DNA of 64,000 nucleotides from Mycobacterium sp. NBC_00419. Lineage in GTDB: Bacteria > Actinomycetota > Actinomycetes > Mycobacteriales > Mycobacteriaceae. The stretch's first letter is position 1. Each line of letters opens with the position of its first letter. A program made the position numbers and the translations under genes. The notes under the pieces are model-generated. The model searched no databases, was not told the DNA's origin, and saw only the letters and a program-made list of their open reading frames with translations. The stretch spans positions 2,604,001 through 2,668,000 of the forward strand of contig NZ_CP107931.1 of NCBI RefSeq assembly GCF_036023875.1, in the 5' to 3' direction. Below are positions 53,416 through 64,000 of the stretch, piece after piece.

Positions 53416-54279
53416 GTGGTACGCACGCCGGCGGTATGGACGGTGGTGACGGCAGCGATCCTGGCCGCCGGGTGTGGCGGGAACACCACCGCGCCCGTTG
53501 CGTCATCGACCGCTCGCGAGACGCAGTCCTCGACCAGCAAGGCCCCGGCCCCCACCGCAGCCGACGACGCGGCGGGCCGGATGGTGGTGAGCTACGAGGA
53601 GGCGACCACACCCGAGGCGATCAAGGGTCGAGATCTCATGGCGCGCACCCATTTTCTCGACGACGTGGCCGCGGCTGTCAGCGAGAACTTCCGCCTGCCG
53701 TTCGATATCCCGGTGGTCGGATCGCAGTGCGGCGAGGCCAACGACTTCTGGGACGGCGACGAGAAGAAGTTGGTGATGTGCTACGAGGACGTCGACGAGA
53801 GCATCCGCGTCTTCACCGAGGCCGGCGACCCCGATCCGGAGGACACCGCGCGGCGCATCGGGATCGCCTCGTTCTTCCATGAGCTCGGCCACATGGCGAT
53901 TGACATCTACGACCTGCCGGTGACCGGGCGCGAAGAGGATGTGGCCGACCAACTTTCGGCCTACGAACTGCTGGCCCCCGATGACGACGGCAAGGTCGAC
54001 CCGGATTACGTGCAGGCCGCCCGGGATACCGCCCGCGAATACACCGTACTCAGCGAGGAAGGCGGCGAGCTGGAGAAGGAGGCGTTCGCCGACGTGCACA
54101 CCATGGACCAGTCCCGCGCCTACAACTTCGAGTGCTGGATCTACGGATCGGATCCGACGGCCAATGCCGACATCGTCGCCGACGGGTCGCTGCCCGAGGA
54201 TCGCGCCGAGGGATGCGAGCAGGAGTGGGAGCAGCTGACCCGCGGCTGGAGCACCCTGCTGGAGCCGCATCTCCGCTGA
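53416..54279 (+). CDS. Putative metallopeptidase lipoprotein (DUF4344-like)
   Basis: 287 aa. Lipobox ILAAGC (C about 19), then a Ser/Thr/Pro-rich spacer. The domain carries HELGH (H155-H159) in ASFFHELGHMAIDIYDLP and, further on, EKEAFADVHTM, which may give the third zinc ligand. Strong ribosome site AAGGAGG 5 nt before the GTG at 53416. Divergent from the sedolisin gene. Confidence 0.78.
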   Translation: MVRTPAVWTVVTAAILAAGCGGNTTAPVASSTARETQSSTSKAPAPTAADDAAGRMVVSYEEATTPEAIKGRDLMARTHFLDDVAAAVSENFRLPFDIPVVGSQCGEANDFWDGDEKKLVMCYEDVDESIRVFTEAGDPDPEDTARRIGIASFFHELGHMAIDIYDLPVTGREEDVADQLSAYELLAPDDDGKVDPDYVQAARDTAREYTVLSEEGGELEKEAFADVHTMDQSRAYNFECWIYGSDPTANADIVADGSLPEDRAEGCEQEWEQLTRGWSTLLEPHLR

Positions 54280-54289
54280 CGGCGGCGAC

Positions 54290-55006
54290 CTACAGCGGGA
54301 TGGTCAGCTGGTTGCGGATCAGCGGGGCGATCTGCTGGGCCAGATACGCGTGCCCGGCGTCGTTGGGGTGAACCCCGTCGGCGCCGATCAGGTCCGGCCG
54401 GCCGACGAACCAGCCCTCGGCCAGCGGATCGATGAAGATGGCGCCGACAGCCCTGGCCTGGTTGCGCAGGCTGTCCCGGATCGCCAGCACCGCATCGGGC
54501 GGGTTGGCGGTGGGCCAGGGTGGCCCGATCACCAGCAGCTTCGCCGACGGCGCGACCCGGCGCGCGATCTGGAAGGCCTCGCTCACGAGCACCGGAAACT
54601 TCTGCTGATCGGCGGGCTGGTCGTTGCGGGAACCGAAGAAGACCACCAGTTGGTCGTCGCGTTTGACGGCCCGAACGGTCAGATCTTCGAAGACGCTGCC
54701 CTGGTTACCACGCACCGCATAACCCGCCCCGCCCTCGGCGGCCACGTCGGCGTCGACTCTGAATCCCTGGCCGTCCAGCATCTGCCAGGCTTGCGCCGTC
54801 CAGGACTGCGGTCCACGGCCGCCCTCGTCGGTGCCCGTGGTGTATGAGTCCCCGATCACCGCGACGCGATTGTCGGCCGACCCGCGGTTGACCAGTTGGT
54901 AGGCGTGCGTCGCCGGGGAGTGCCCGACGACGGCGCCGACCACCACAGCGGCGGAGAACACCGCGGCGGCGGTCCGAGTTAGTGCATCCCTCAGGGACAA
55001 AGACAC
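54290..55006 (-). CDS. Secreted SGNH/GDSL hydrolase
   Basis: 238 aa. N-terminal signal/anchor (to about residue 35), block I GDSYTTG (S54), block III GSRND and block V DGVHP. Serine esterase/acylhydrolase outside the cell. The next gene upstream is an acyltransferase-3, a frequent partner of SGNH domains in O-acyl transfer onto glycans. Confidence 0.85.
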   Translation of the reverse strand: MSLSLRDALTRTAAAVFSAAVVVGAVVGHSPATHAYQLVNRGSADNRVAVIGDSYTTGTDEGGRGPQSWTAQAWQMLDGQGFRVDADVAAEGGAGYAVRGNQGSVFEDLTVRAVKRDDQLVVFFGSRNDQPADQQKFPVLVSEAFQIARRVAPSAKLLVIGPPWPTANPPDAVLAIRDSLRNQARAVGAIFIDPLAEGWFVGRPDLIGADGVHPNDAGHAYLAQQIAPLIRNQLTIPL

Positions 55007-55124
55007 CTCACTGGTTCGTGTCCCGACCGTCGAATTCTACGGCCGCCAACGGAAACTGCCCGGCGACGCGCCGTCGACACACCGGAAGGCGTTGCAGCAC
55101 AATACGGCTGGACTGGGAACTACC

Positions 55125-56357
55125 TCACCCGGCGCGCGCCGAGCGCGGCGGGTGGCTCTCGATCGAGGCCACCCGGCCCCCGACGGGGTCGGGCGGCAGT
55201 TCAGCCCGGATGGTCTTGACGTCGCGGAAGTCGACCATGCGTCGCATCCAGCGCCGGGCCGGCTCCTCGACACCGTGGTAGAGCAGTGCCGCACCGGCCA
55301 GCGCCGCCGCGATCAATCCGAGCACGACGAATTTCGCCACGACCTTGGAGAAGTCGAGCTGGTGTTCGGCGACTATCCAGTTCCACGCCGTGTGTACCAG
55401 TTCGTGGACCATGTACAGGCTGAACGAGATCTTCCCGCCGTAGACCAGCAGCCGTGTGGACAACAGGGCGGGCAGGCTGCCCACCCCGATCGCCAGCGCG
55501 ACGACCAGCGGCATGAACAACACGACGACCACACCACCGGGGTCGATCATCCCGTTCACCGGATTCGCGTCGTAGTAGTAGAGAATTCCGACGATCACCG
55601 CGGTCATCAGCACCGCGCAGTAGCCGGCCACGCGGCGGCTGCGATCGGTCAGCCGCAGCCGGCGGACGGCGGCACAGGCGAGCGCCCCGGCGAGGAACTG
55701 GGCGACGATGCGCGGCAGCCAACTCCACGGCGTATAGAAGTGTCCGCTGGCCAGCAACAGGATGGTCGGGGGCAGTGAGGCGACGAACGCGATCAGCAGT
55801 AGACCCCGCGCCCGCGTGACCGTGGCCATCCGGAAGATCACCAGCACCGCCACGCCGAACAACAGGTAGGCCAGCCATTCGGCACTGATCGACCAGGCCG
55901 GGCCGTCCCAGCTGGTGCCGTCGAAGAACGGCTCGTACCACAGCTGGACCATGAACAGCTGGCGCACGTAGCTGATCGCGGTGAGCTTCTCGACGTCCGG
56001 CGACGGCACGGTGCCGACGTGCAGCGTGAAGATGATCCACAGCGCGGCGATGTGCATCGTCACCAGATAGACCGGCCACACCCGCGACAGCCGCAGCCAC
56101 AGGAAGTGCAGGCTCGCGCGCGTCGACCAGGAGGGTCCCATCCGCTCCAGGTAGTTCCAGGTCAACACGAACCCGCTGAGGATGAAGAACAGGTCCACGC
56201 CTTGGGCTCCGGCGTCCAGCAGCGGTGCCAGGTCGTCCTTGAGCCGCGGGGACGCCGCCCAGATCAGCGGACGAAAGTGGAACAGGACCACCCATAGGGC
56301 GGCGACGATGCGGAGGCCGGTAAGCGCTCTGATCTCTCCGGTTCGCACGACACCCAT
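55125..56357 (-). CDS. Acyltransferase-3 family membrane protein (OafA type)
   Basis: 410 aa with about 10 TM helices. [19 protein letters not shown] holds the conserved H, and [20 protein letters not shown] plus [16 protein letters not shown] are typical. Such proteins O-acylate surface glycans or glycolipids. The substrate is unknown. It lies 118 bp upstream of the SGNH hydrolase on the same strand. Confidence 0.87.
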   Translation of the reverse strand: MGVVRTGEIRALTGLRIVAALWVVLFHFRPLIWAASPRLKDDLAPLLDAGAQGVDLFFILSGFVLTWNYLERMGPSWSTRASLHFLWLRLSRVWPVYLVTMHIAALWIIFTLHVGTVPSPDVEKLTAISYVRQLFMVQLWYEPFFDGTSWDGPAWSISAEWLAYLLFGVAVLVIFRMATVTRARGLLLIAFVASLPPTILLLASGHFYTPWSWLPRIVAQFLAGALACAAVRRLRLTDRSRRVAGYCAVLMTAVIVGILYYYDANPVNGMIDPGGVVVVLFMPLVVALAIGVGSLPALLSTRLLVYGGKISFSLYMVHELVHTAWNWIVAEHQLDFSKVVAKFVVLGLIAAALAGAALLYHGVEEPARRWMRRMVDFRDVKTIRAELPPDPVGGRVASIESHPPRSARAG

Positions 56358-56542
56358 TTCCGATTTCTTGCCGATTCGACGTCACATCGGCGACCCAGCC
56401 GACCGTCCGCCTCCCCGCCATCACGTCATCGGCGACCGCAAGAGTTTATCAGCGGGCACCTCCGGGCCCCGGTTCCACGAGCTGTGTGGTGGCTGAAAGA
56501 CACCGATCTGCGCAATGCCGAATCCGTTCCCGTCAACGGTTC

Positions 56543-56548
56543 TACGCT
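56543..56548 (+). promoter_or_regulatory. Probable leaderless -10 element (TACGCT) of the WS/DGAT gene
   Basis: TACGCT is followed by 6 nt and ATG 56555, and no ribosome site is present. Confidence 0.4.
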
Positions 56549-56554
56549 GGCGCC

Positions 56555-57946
56555 ATGCAGCGCCTCTCCGGCCTCGACGCGGCGTTTTGGTGGGCCGATA
56601 CGACCACGTGTCCGATGCATATCGGCGCCCTCGGTATCTGTGACCCGACCGGCGTGGCGGGCTTCAGCTTCGAGGCCGTTCGCGAACTGATCCTGACCCG
56701 GTTGCCCGAGATTCCGCTGCTGCGGCACCGGGTCGCCGGGGCGCGCCACGGACTGGACCGGCCGTGGCTCGTCGAGGACACCGAGCTCGACATCGACTAT
56801 CACATCCGGCGGGTCGCGCTGCCCGCTCCCGGTGGACGGCGCGAACTCGAGGTGCTGCTGGGCCGGCTGATGTCCTACCCGCTGGACAAGGCGCGCCCGC
56901 TGTGGGAGCTGTGGTTCATCGAGGGCCTCGAGGGCGGCCGGGTGGCGTATCTGACCAAGATGCATCACGCGATCGTCGACGGGGTGTCCGGGGCGGGGCT
57001 CAGCGAGATCCTGCTCGACGTCACGCCCGTACCGCGGAAGCCGGTCGCCACCGCGGCGGACGACGACCCGGGCGAGCACCTGCCCGGTGTGGAGCGGCGC
57101 GCCCTGGGCGCCCTGTTCAACCTGGCGGTCATGACGCCCTACCGGGTCATGCGGGTGGTGCAACAGACCGTCTCCCAGCAGCTGGCGGCGCGGTCGGTGA
57201 CCAACAAACCACCGAACTTCTTCGACGCGCCGGCCACCCGTTTCAACACCGCGCTGACGGCCCGGCGCCGGGTGACCTCCACCAGCCTGCCGCTCGACCG
57301 GGTCAAGGCCGTCAAGGACGCCTTCGGCGTGAAAGTCAATGATGTTGTGCTGGCGACGATTTCCGGTGCTTTGCGCCGCTATCTGCTGGAGCGCGGCGAG
57401 CTCCCGGACCGGCCGCTGGTGGCCCAGATCCCGGTGTCCACCCACACCGAGGCCTCCACCGGAGGCAACCAGATCACCTCCACCACGGTCAGCCTGGCCA
57501 CCGATATCGAGGACCCCGCCGAACGCATCGCGGCGATCTACGAGAACTCCCAAGGCGCCAAAGAGATGGCGCGGACGCTGTCGGACCATCAGATCGTGGG
57601 ACTGACCGAGACGACGCCACCGGGACTGCTCGGATTGGCTGTGCGGGCCTACTCGGCGGCGCATCTGGGCGATCGGGTGGTGCCGATCAACTTGGTGGTC
57701 TCCAACGTGCCCGGGCCGGACTTCCCGCTCTATCTGGCCGGGGCGCCGGTCGAGCGGCTGGTCCCCATCGGCCCGCTGATGCTCGATGTCGGCTTGAACA
57801 TCACTTGCTTCAGCTACCGCGGGGCGTTGGACTTCGGGCTGGCCAGCACGCCCGAGATCGCCGGGGACATCGACGAGATCTCCGACGCACTCGAACCCGC
57901 ACTGCGCGAACTGGAAGTTGCCGCGGGCCTGGTGCCAGTGTCCTGA
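56555..57946 (+). CDS. Wax ester synthase/diacylglycerol acyltransferase
   Basis: 463 aa, Tgs type. Active-site HHAIVDG (H137, H138, D142), N-terminal [15 protein letters not shown], then [16 protein letters not shown] and [20 protein letters not shown]. Makes triacylglycerol or wax esters from acyl-CoA. Mycobacteria carry many copies; which Tgs this is cannot be said. Confidence 0.93.
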   Translation: MQRLSGLDAAFWWADTTTCPMHIGALGICDPTGVAGFSFEAVRELILTRLPEIPLLRHRVAGARHGLDRPWLVEDTELDIDYHIRRVALPAPGGRRELEVLLGRLMSYPLDKARPLWELWFIEGLEGGRVAYLTKMHHAIVDGVSGAGLSEILLDVTPVPRKPVATAADDDPGEHLPGVERRALGALFNLAVMTPYRVMRVVQQTVSQQLAARSVTNKPPNFFDAPATRFNTALTARRRVTSTSLPLDRVKAVKDAFGVKVNDVVLATISGALRRYLLERGELPDRPLVAQIPVSTHTEASTGGNQITSTTVSLATDIEDPAERIAAIYENSQGAKEMARTLSDHQIVGLTETTPPGLLGLAVRAYSAAHLGDRVVPINLVVSNVPGPDFPLYLAGAPVERLVPIGPLMLDVGLNITCFSYRGALDFGLASTPEIAGDIDEISDALEPALRELEVAAGLVPVS

Positions 57947-57949
57947 CGG

Positions 57950-58234
57950 TCAGGGGTTCTGCGCGAAACCCCAGCAGGTGACCTGGTGGGCGAGGTTGCA
58001 GGGCACGCCGTTCATGGTGGGGATCTGGTTGGGCGCGATGTTGGTCGTCACGTCCGAGGGATTGATGACCGTGGGCACCCGCCCGCCGGACTGGCCCGCT
58101 GTGCAGACGCCGGGATAGTGGGAGGGCACCGTGCCGGACGGGCAGTCGGCAGAGGCGGGCGCGGCCACTGCCACCGCGCTGAGGGCAAGCGACACCACAC
58201 CCAGCCCGATGACGACCCGTTGTTTCACAGTCAC
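57950..58234 (-). CDS. Small secreted four-cysteine protein
   Basis: 94 aa. Signal peptide (VVIGLGVVSLALSAVAVAAP, cleavage near ASADC), then a mature part with four cysteines, probably two disulfides, ending LAHQVTCWGFAQNP. Function unknown. Ends 3 bp from the convergent WS/DGAT gene. Confidence 0.7.
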   Translation of the reverse strand: MTVKQRVVIGLGVVSLALSAVAVAAPASADCPSGTVPSHYPGVCTAGQSGGRVPTVINPSDVTTNIAPNQIPTMNGVPCNLAHQVTCWGFAQNP

Positions 58235-58319
58235 TCGATTCCGCTTTCAGGGCCGTCCCCAGCCCATCCCAACCTAACCACGTTATCGACGCCGCAGCCA
58301 GAGTCGTTAGCCGCTCGGG

Positions 58320-58778
58320 TTACGGGCTGAGCACACCCGTTTGCGGCAACGTGATCGATGGCACGGCCGTGCCGCTCAGCGTGTTCAGCGTGCCCGACGC
58401 CTGGTTGGCGGTGTTCAGCATCTGCATGAGCGGCTCGAGGTTACCGTTGGCCAGCTGGGACATGACCCCGGGGCATTGGGACTGGATGGCCTGCTCTGCG
58501 ACGAATCCCGTGACCTGGGATGCGAGCCCTCCGTGGCCGCTTGCCTCGGTGGCGCTGGATACCAGGTTGCTCCCCGGCTTCACCAGCAGCGGGCAGATCT
58601 GTAGTCCGATCTGTTCGATCAACTGGGTGATCGGGCCGCCGTTGCCGATACCGACGGTGCTCAGCACACCCGTGAGGTCGGTCGTGTCCGCGTGGGCCTG
58701 CGCCGGCCAGGCGGTGCCGGCGAGAAGTACTCCGGCGGTGACAGCGACGATCTCGAGGCTGAATGTCGAAGCGCCCAT
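58320..58778 (-). CDS. Secreted helical protein of unknown function
   Basis: 152 aa. Signal peptide with cleavage near AQAHA (about 30). Mature part with two cysteines (QICPLL, QSQCPGV) and Gln/Asn-rich helices. Resembles small exported mycobacterial proteins in general; no specific family. Confidence 0.65.
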   Translation of the reverse strand: MGASTFSLEIVAVTAGVLLAGTAWPAQAHADTTDLTGVLSTVGIGNGGPITQLIEQIGLQICPLLVKPGSNLVSSATEASGHGGLASQVTGFVAEQAIQSQCPGVMSQLANGNLEPLMQMLNTANQASGTLNTLSGTAVPSITLPQTGVLSP

Positions 58779-58956
58779 GTGGTTTCCTCATCTGGCTCGG
58801 TCGGCCCAGAAGCAAGAGCCACAGATATCACTTTGGCAACAGTGGGCTTCTTGAGTCACAACGAGGACACAGAGCTATAAAGGTTTGAAGCCTATGCGTT
58901 TCCTCTGCGTGATCTATTCGGCACGGATGCGAGACTGCCGCGCTCCGAGGGCTCGC

Positions 58957-60528
58957 TCAGAGGACGTCGGTGATGTCGTTCTTGAGCGCCTCCGCCTGGG
59001 TTCCGAACACTGCCTGAACGCTGTTGCCGACTTCGATGACACCGGCGGCCCCCAAGGCACGCAACCGATCCTGATCCACCTTGGCGGGGTCGGCGACCTC
59101 CATCCGCAGCCGGGTAATGCAGGCGTCGACACTGCGCAGGTTCTCCCGGCCGCCGAATGCCGCGATCAACTGCTCGGCCTGGCTGTCGACCGCAGCCGGC
59201 GCCGTGGCCACGGCTGACCCGGCCGTGACCGCGGTCGCGGACTCAGTGCCCTCGCTCAGGTTCGCCTTCTCCTCGGCCTCGAACTCGCCCTCGGGCTCGC
59301 GCCCGGGCGTGCGCATGTTCCACTTCGTGATCGCGAACCGGAACAGTAGGTAGTAGATGGCGAAGAACACCACGCCCATCACGATCAGCAGCGGGATGTT
59401 CTTGGCCGCCGGGGCGGTGCCGTACAGCAACAGGTCGATCAGCCCCGCCGAGAACGAGAACCCGAGATGGATGTCGAGCAGGTAGGCGATCGCCAGTGAC
59501 AGGCCCGTCAGCACGGCATGCACGATGTAGAGCGGGAACGCCACGAACATGAAGGCGAATTCGAGTGGCTCGGTGACACCGGTGAGAAACGCCGTCAACC
59601 CCGCGGCCGACAGGATGCCGAAGGCCACCTTGCGCTGCTTCTTGTTGGCGACGTGGATCATCGCCAGCGCCGCGGCGGGCAGGCCGAACATCAGGATCGG
59701 GTAGAAGCCAGAGGTGAGCAGCCCGGCGCTGGGATCACCGGCGGCGAAGCGGGTCAGTTCGCCGGTGACGACGCCGCCGCCGTCCGGCTTCGGGTAGCTG
59801 CCGTAGATGAACCAGACGTAGGAGTTCAGGATGTGGTGCAGCCCAAGGGGAATCAGCATGCGATTGGCGAAGCCGTAGACGAACGCACCCAGCGCGCCCG
59901 CCCCACCGATGAAGTGACCCAGCCCGGTGAGCCCGGCGTCGAACACCGGGTAGAAGTAGCTCATGGCGAAGGCCACCACCAGCGACACCAGCGACACCAC
60001 GATCGGCACGAAGCGGCGGCCGCCGAAGAAGCCGAGATATGGCGGCAGCTTGATCGTGTGGTAGCGATCGAAGAGGTAGGCGGTGAGCAGACCGATCACG
60101 ATGCCGCCGAACACGCTGTAGTTGATCTGCGCCTGATCGCCGGCCTTGTCGAGTTGTCCCTCGAGCACGAACGGCGACATCGTCTTGAACACCGCCTGCA
60201 TCACCAGGTAGCCGACGGCCGCCGACAACGCCGTGGAGCCGTCTGCCTTGCGGGCAAATCCGATGGCCACACCGATCGCGAACAGCAGCGGCAGGTTGGT
60301 GAACACCGCACCGCCTGCCGCGCTCATCGCCTGGAAGAACGGTCCGATGACGGGTGCCTTGATCCGGCCCAGCAGGTCGTCCTGGCCCAGTCGCAGCAGG
60401 ATGCCCGCCGCGGGGAGGACGGCGATGGGCAACATCAAACTCTTGCCGAGCCGCTGCAACTGCGCGAAGCCGGGGATTCTCAATCCCGATTTCCGTTGTG
60501 CCCCTGCTTCTTTGGCTGCCTCACTCAT
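58957..60528 (-). CDS. nagE: PTS N-acetylglucosamine transporter EIICB
   Basis: 523 aa. EIIC membrane domain (about 20-390) with PVIGPFFQAMSAAGGAVFTN, GVTEPLEFAFMFVAFPLY and about 10 TM helices; a linker; then an EIIB domain with the phosphorylated C470 in SVDACITRLRMEV. GlcNAc specificity is inferred from the divergent nagB-nagA genes; glucose is the alternative. EIIA is on a separate gene. PtsI and HPr are not in the window. A GGGAGGT ribosome site precedes the ATG. Confidence 0.9.
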   Translation of the reverse strand: MSEAAKEAGAQRKSGLRIPGFAQLQRLGKSLMLPIAVLPAAGILLRLGQDDLLGRIKAPVIGPFFQAMSAAGGAVFTNLPLLFAIGVAIGFARKADGSTALSAAVGYLVMQAVFKTMSPFVLEGQLDKAGDQAQINYSVFGGIVIGLLTAYLFDRYHTIKLPPYLGFFGGRRFVPIVVSLVSLVVAFAMSYFYPVFDAGLTGLGHFIGGAGALGAFVYGFANRMLIPLGLHHILNSYVWFIYGSYPKPDGGGVVTGELTRFAAGDPSAGLLTSGFYPILMFGLPAAALAMIHVANKKQRKVAFGILSAAGLTAFLTGVTEPLEFAFMFVAFPLYIVHAVLTGLSLAIAYLLDIHLGFSFSAGLIDLLLYGTAPAAKNIPLLIVMGVVFFAIYYLLFRFAITKWNMRTPGREPEGEFEAEEKANLSEGTESATAVTAGSAVATAPAAVDSQAEQLIAAFGGRENLRSVDACITRLRMEVADPAKVDQDRLRALGAAGVIEVGNSVQAVFGTQAEALKNDITDVL

Positions 60529-60622
60529 ATTCGGCTGACCTCCCTATGTCGCAGCTCAGCGGAAGCTTAAACCACAATGGCCGCACGTGAGCGGCTGTTT
60601 CGGCCACGGCAGTCGGCATCGA

Positions 60623-60648
60623 GTCTCTATTCTTTGACCACCAGAGAC
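60623..60648. promoter_or_regulatory. Inverted repeat before the EIIA-nagB-nagA operon
   Basis: GTCTCT and AGAGAC arms around a 14-bp spacer, 15 bp before the EIIA GTG and just upstream of its AAGGAG site. It may be an operator or part of a leader fold. It does not match a DasR/NagR box closely. Confidence 0.3.
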
Positions 60649-60662
60649 ATAAGGAGTCTTTC

Positions 60663-61133
60663 GTGAGCAGCACGCCCGTCCTCGCACCGGTCGGCGGGCG
60701 CGCCGTCGCGCTGGCTGACATTCCCGATCCGGTGTTCTCGCAAGGAATGGTCGGATACGGCGCCGCGGTCGACCCGCCCCACGCGTTGGTCGACGCGGTC
60801 GCACCCGTCAGCGGCCGGATCCTCAAGCTGATGCCGCACGCCTACATCATCATGACCGCCGACAATGTCGGCGTCCTGGTTCATCTCGGCCTGGACACCG
60901 TCGCCCTCAAGGGCGAAGGGTTTCGTGCTCTCGTCGCCGAGGGCGACACCGTGACCGCCGGCCAGCCGGTGATCACCTACGACGTCCCGTCGATCGTGGC
61001 CGCGGGCCTCAATCCGATCGTGCCGGTGGTCGTGATGGACGAACGCGAACCGGGTAACGTCGTGGCCGGTGACGCCGTCGTGGCGGGCACTGGAATTGAT
61101 TTGGGCTCAATGCTTTTCACCGCAAACAAATAG
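60663..61133 (+). CDS. crr: PTS EIIA component, glucose family
   Basis: 156 aa, single EIIA(Glc)-type domain. Phosphoacceptor H74 in LVHLGLDTVALKGEGF; the motif DPPHALVDAVAPVSG precedes it. Passes phosphate from HPr to the EIIB domain of NagE. GTG start with AAGGAG 6 nt upstream. nagB follows by 9 bp. Confidence 0.92.
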   Translation: MSSTPVLAPVGGRAVALADIPDPVFSQGMVGYGAAVDPPHALVDAVAPVSGRILKLMPHAYIIMTADNVGVLVHLGLDTVALKGEGFRALVAEGDTVTAGQPVITYDVPSIVAAGLNPIVPVVVMDEREPGNVVAGDAVVAGTGIDLGSMLFTANK

Positions 61134-61142
61134 GAGCTCGTG

Positions 61143-61928
61143 GTGGAGGTCATCATCACCGATGACGCCGGGCAGATCGGCGCCCTGGCCGCCGACGCCA
61201 TCGAGGCGCTGCTCGTCGCCAAGCCCGCCGCGGTGCTGGGCCTGGCCACCGGGTCCTCACCGCTGAGCATCTACGACGAGCTGGCCGCGCGCTACGAGGC
61301 GGGCCGGATCTCGTTTCGCCAGGCCCGCGGGTTCACCCTCGACGAGTACGTCGGCCTGCCCGCCGACCACCCCGAGCGCTACCGCAATGTCATCGACTCG
61401 GTGTTCGTCTCGCGCGTCGACTTCGCGCCCGGCGCGGTCGACGGACCCGACGGGCTGGCCACCGATATCCCGGCATCGTGCGCGGCCTACGAGGCGGCGA
61501 TCCAGGCGGCCGGCGGGGTGGACCTGCAGATCCTGGGTATCGGCACCGACGGGCATATCGGCTTCAACGAGCCCGGGTCGTCGTTGGCCTCACGCACCCG
61601 GATCAAGACGCTGACCCGGCAGACCCGGATCGACAACGCCCGATTCTTCGGCGGCGACGTCGATCTGGTGCCCACCCATTGCCTGACCCAGGGTCTGGGA
61701 ACGATCTCCGAGGCTCGCCACGTGATCCTGGTGGCCACCGGGCGCACCAAGGCCGAGGCGGTGCATCAGCTCGTCGAAGGTCCCGTCAGTGCGATGTGGC
61801 CGGCCACGATCCTGCAACATCACCGGCATGTGACAGTGCTGCTCGACGGCGGCGCCGCCCGCCGGCTGCAGCTGGCCGACTACTACCGCGAGACGTATGC
61901 GGCCAAGCCCGATTGGCAGGGCATCTGA
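61143..61928 (+). CDS. nagB: Glucosamine-6-phosphate deaminase
   Basis: 261 aa. Turns GlcN-6-P into fructose-6-P and ammonia. LGLATGSSPLSIYDEL, FTLDEYVGLPADHPERY and GIGTDGHIGFNEPGSS are catalytic and substrate-binding motifs. The GTG at 61143 is 6 nt from AGGAG and is preferred to the GTG at 61140 (3 nt). Confidence 0.95.
   Translation: MEVIITDDAGQIGALAADAIEALLVAKPAAVLGLATGSSPLSIYDELAARYEAGRISFRQARGFTLDEYVGLPADHPERYRNVIDSVFVSRVDFAPGAVDGPDGLATDIPASCAAYEAAIQAAGGVDLQILGIGTDGHIGFNEPGSSLASRTRIKTLTRQTRIDNARFFGGDVDLVPTHCLTQGLGTISEARHVILVATGRTKAEAVHQLVEGPVSAMWPATILQHHRHVTVLLDGGAARRLQLADYYRETYAAKPDWQGI

Positions 61929-64000
<2,072 letters not shown>

Overview
The window is chromosomal DNA from a mycobacterium, most likely a rapid-growing Mycolicibacterium. 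The evidence is high G+C, a complete type VII (ESX) secretion locus with PE/PPE and Esx genes, an antigen-85-type mycolyltransferase, the ethA/ethR pair, a PonA2-type class A PBP, a wax ester synthase/DGAT and paired FadE dehydrogenases. I saw no rRNA, tRNA, insertion sequence, prophage or CRISPR array. Family and orthologue names come from remembered M. tuberculosis sequences and gene order; no database was searched.

Layout. 1-9.6 kb: truncated ethA and divergent ethR with a three-unit operator; a bifunctional PBP; DNA polymerase IV with an SOS-box-like palindrome on its start codon; a PHP-domain protein (Rv3856c type); an arsR-sulP pair; an F420-type oxidoreductase (Rv1855c type). 9.6-10.05 kb: a non-coding gap with three consecutive hairpins. 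10-16.1 kb: gltD and gltB. 16.6-18.5 kb: an Rv3860-like MinD ATPase overlapping a soluble Ser/Thr kinase.

18.5-36.6 kb, all on the minus strand: an ESX-2 locus. In transcription order it encodes an Rv3899c-like protein, a YbaB-like protein, EccB2, EccC2, PE36, PPE69, EsxD, EsxC, EspG2, an EspI/Rv3888c-like ATPase, EccD2, MycP2, EccE2 and EccA2. In M. tuberculosis, ESX-1 lies between Rv3860 and ESX-2. Here ESX-2 follows the Rv3860-like gene and the kinase directly, so ESX-1 and whiB6 are absent from this site.

36.7-46 kb: an FAD oxidoreductase/DUF1295 pair, a VapBC-type toxin-antitoxin module, a secreted DUF6636-like protein, a two-subunit acyl-CoA dehydrogenase, a phosphotransferase, a nitroreductase, a patatin, and two convergent small secreted proteins with a strong terminator between them. 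46-54.3 kb: an HrpA helicase with a 19-bp terminator, a one-TM miniprotein coupled to an aminoglycoside/hydroxyurea-type phosphotransferase, a sedolisin (S53) protease overlapping a one-TM protein, and an HELGH lipoprotein. 54.3-58.8 kb: an SGNH hydrolase, an acyltransferase-3, a WS/DGAT and two small secreted proteins. 59-63.1 kb: an N-acetylglucosamine PTS and catabolic island (EIICB divergent from EIIA-nagB-nagA). The window ends inside an Ag85-type gene.

Working together: the ESX-2 genes form one machine (EccB/C/D/E membrane complex, EccA and EspG chaperoning, MycP protease, PE/PPE and Esx substrates). NagE, EIIA, NagB and NagA import GlcNAc and convert it to fructose-6-phosphate. GltB and GltD form glutamate synthase. 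Many genes show a -10 hexamer (TANNNT) 6-7 nt before the start codon, the signature of leaderless mycobacterial transcripts.
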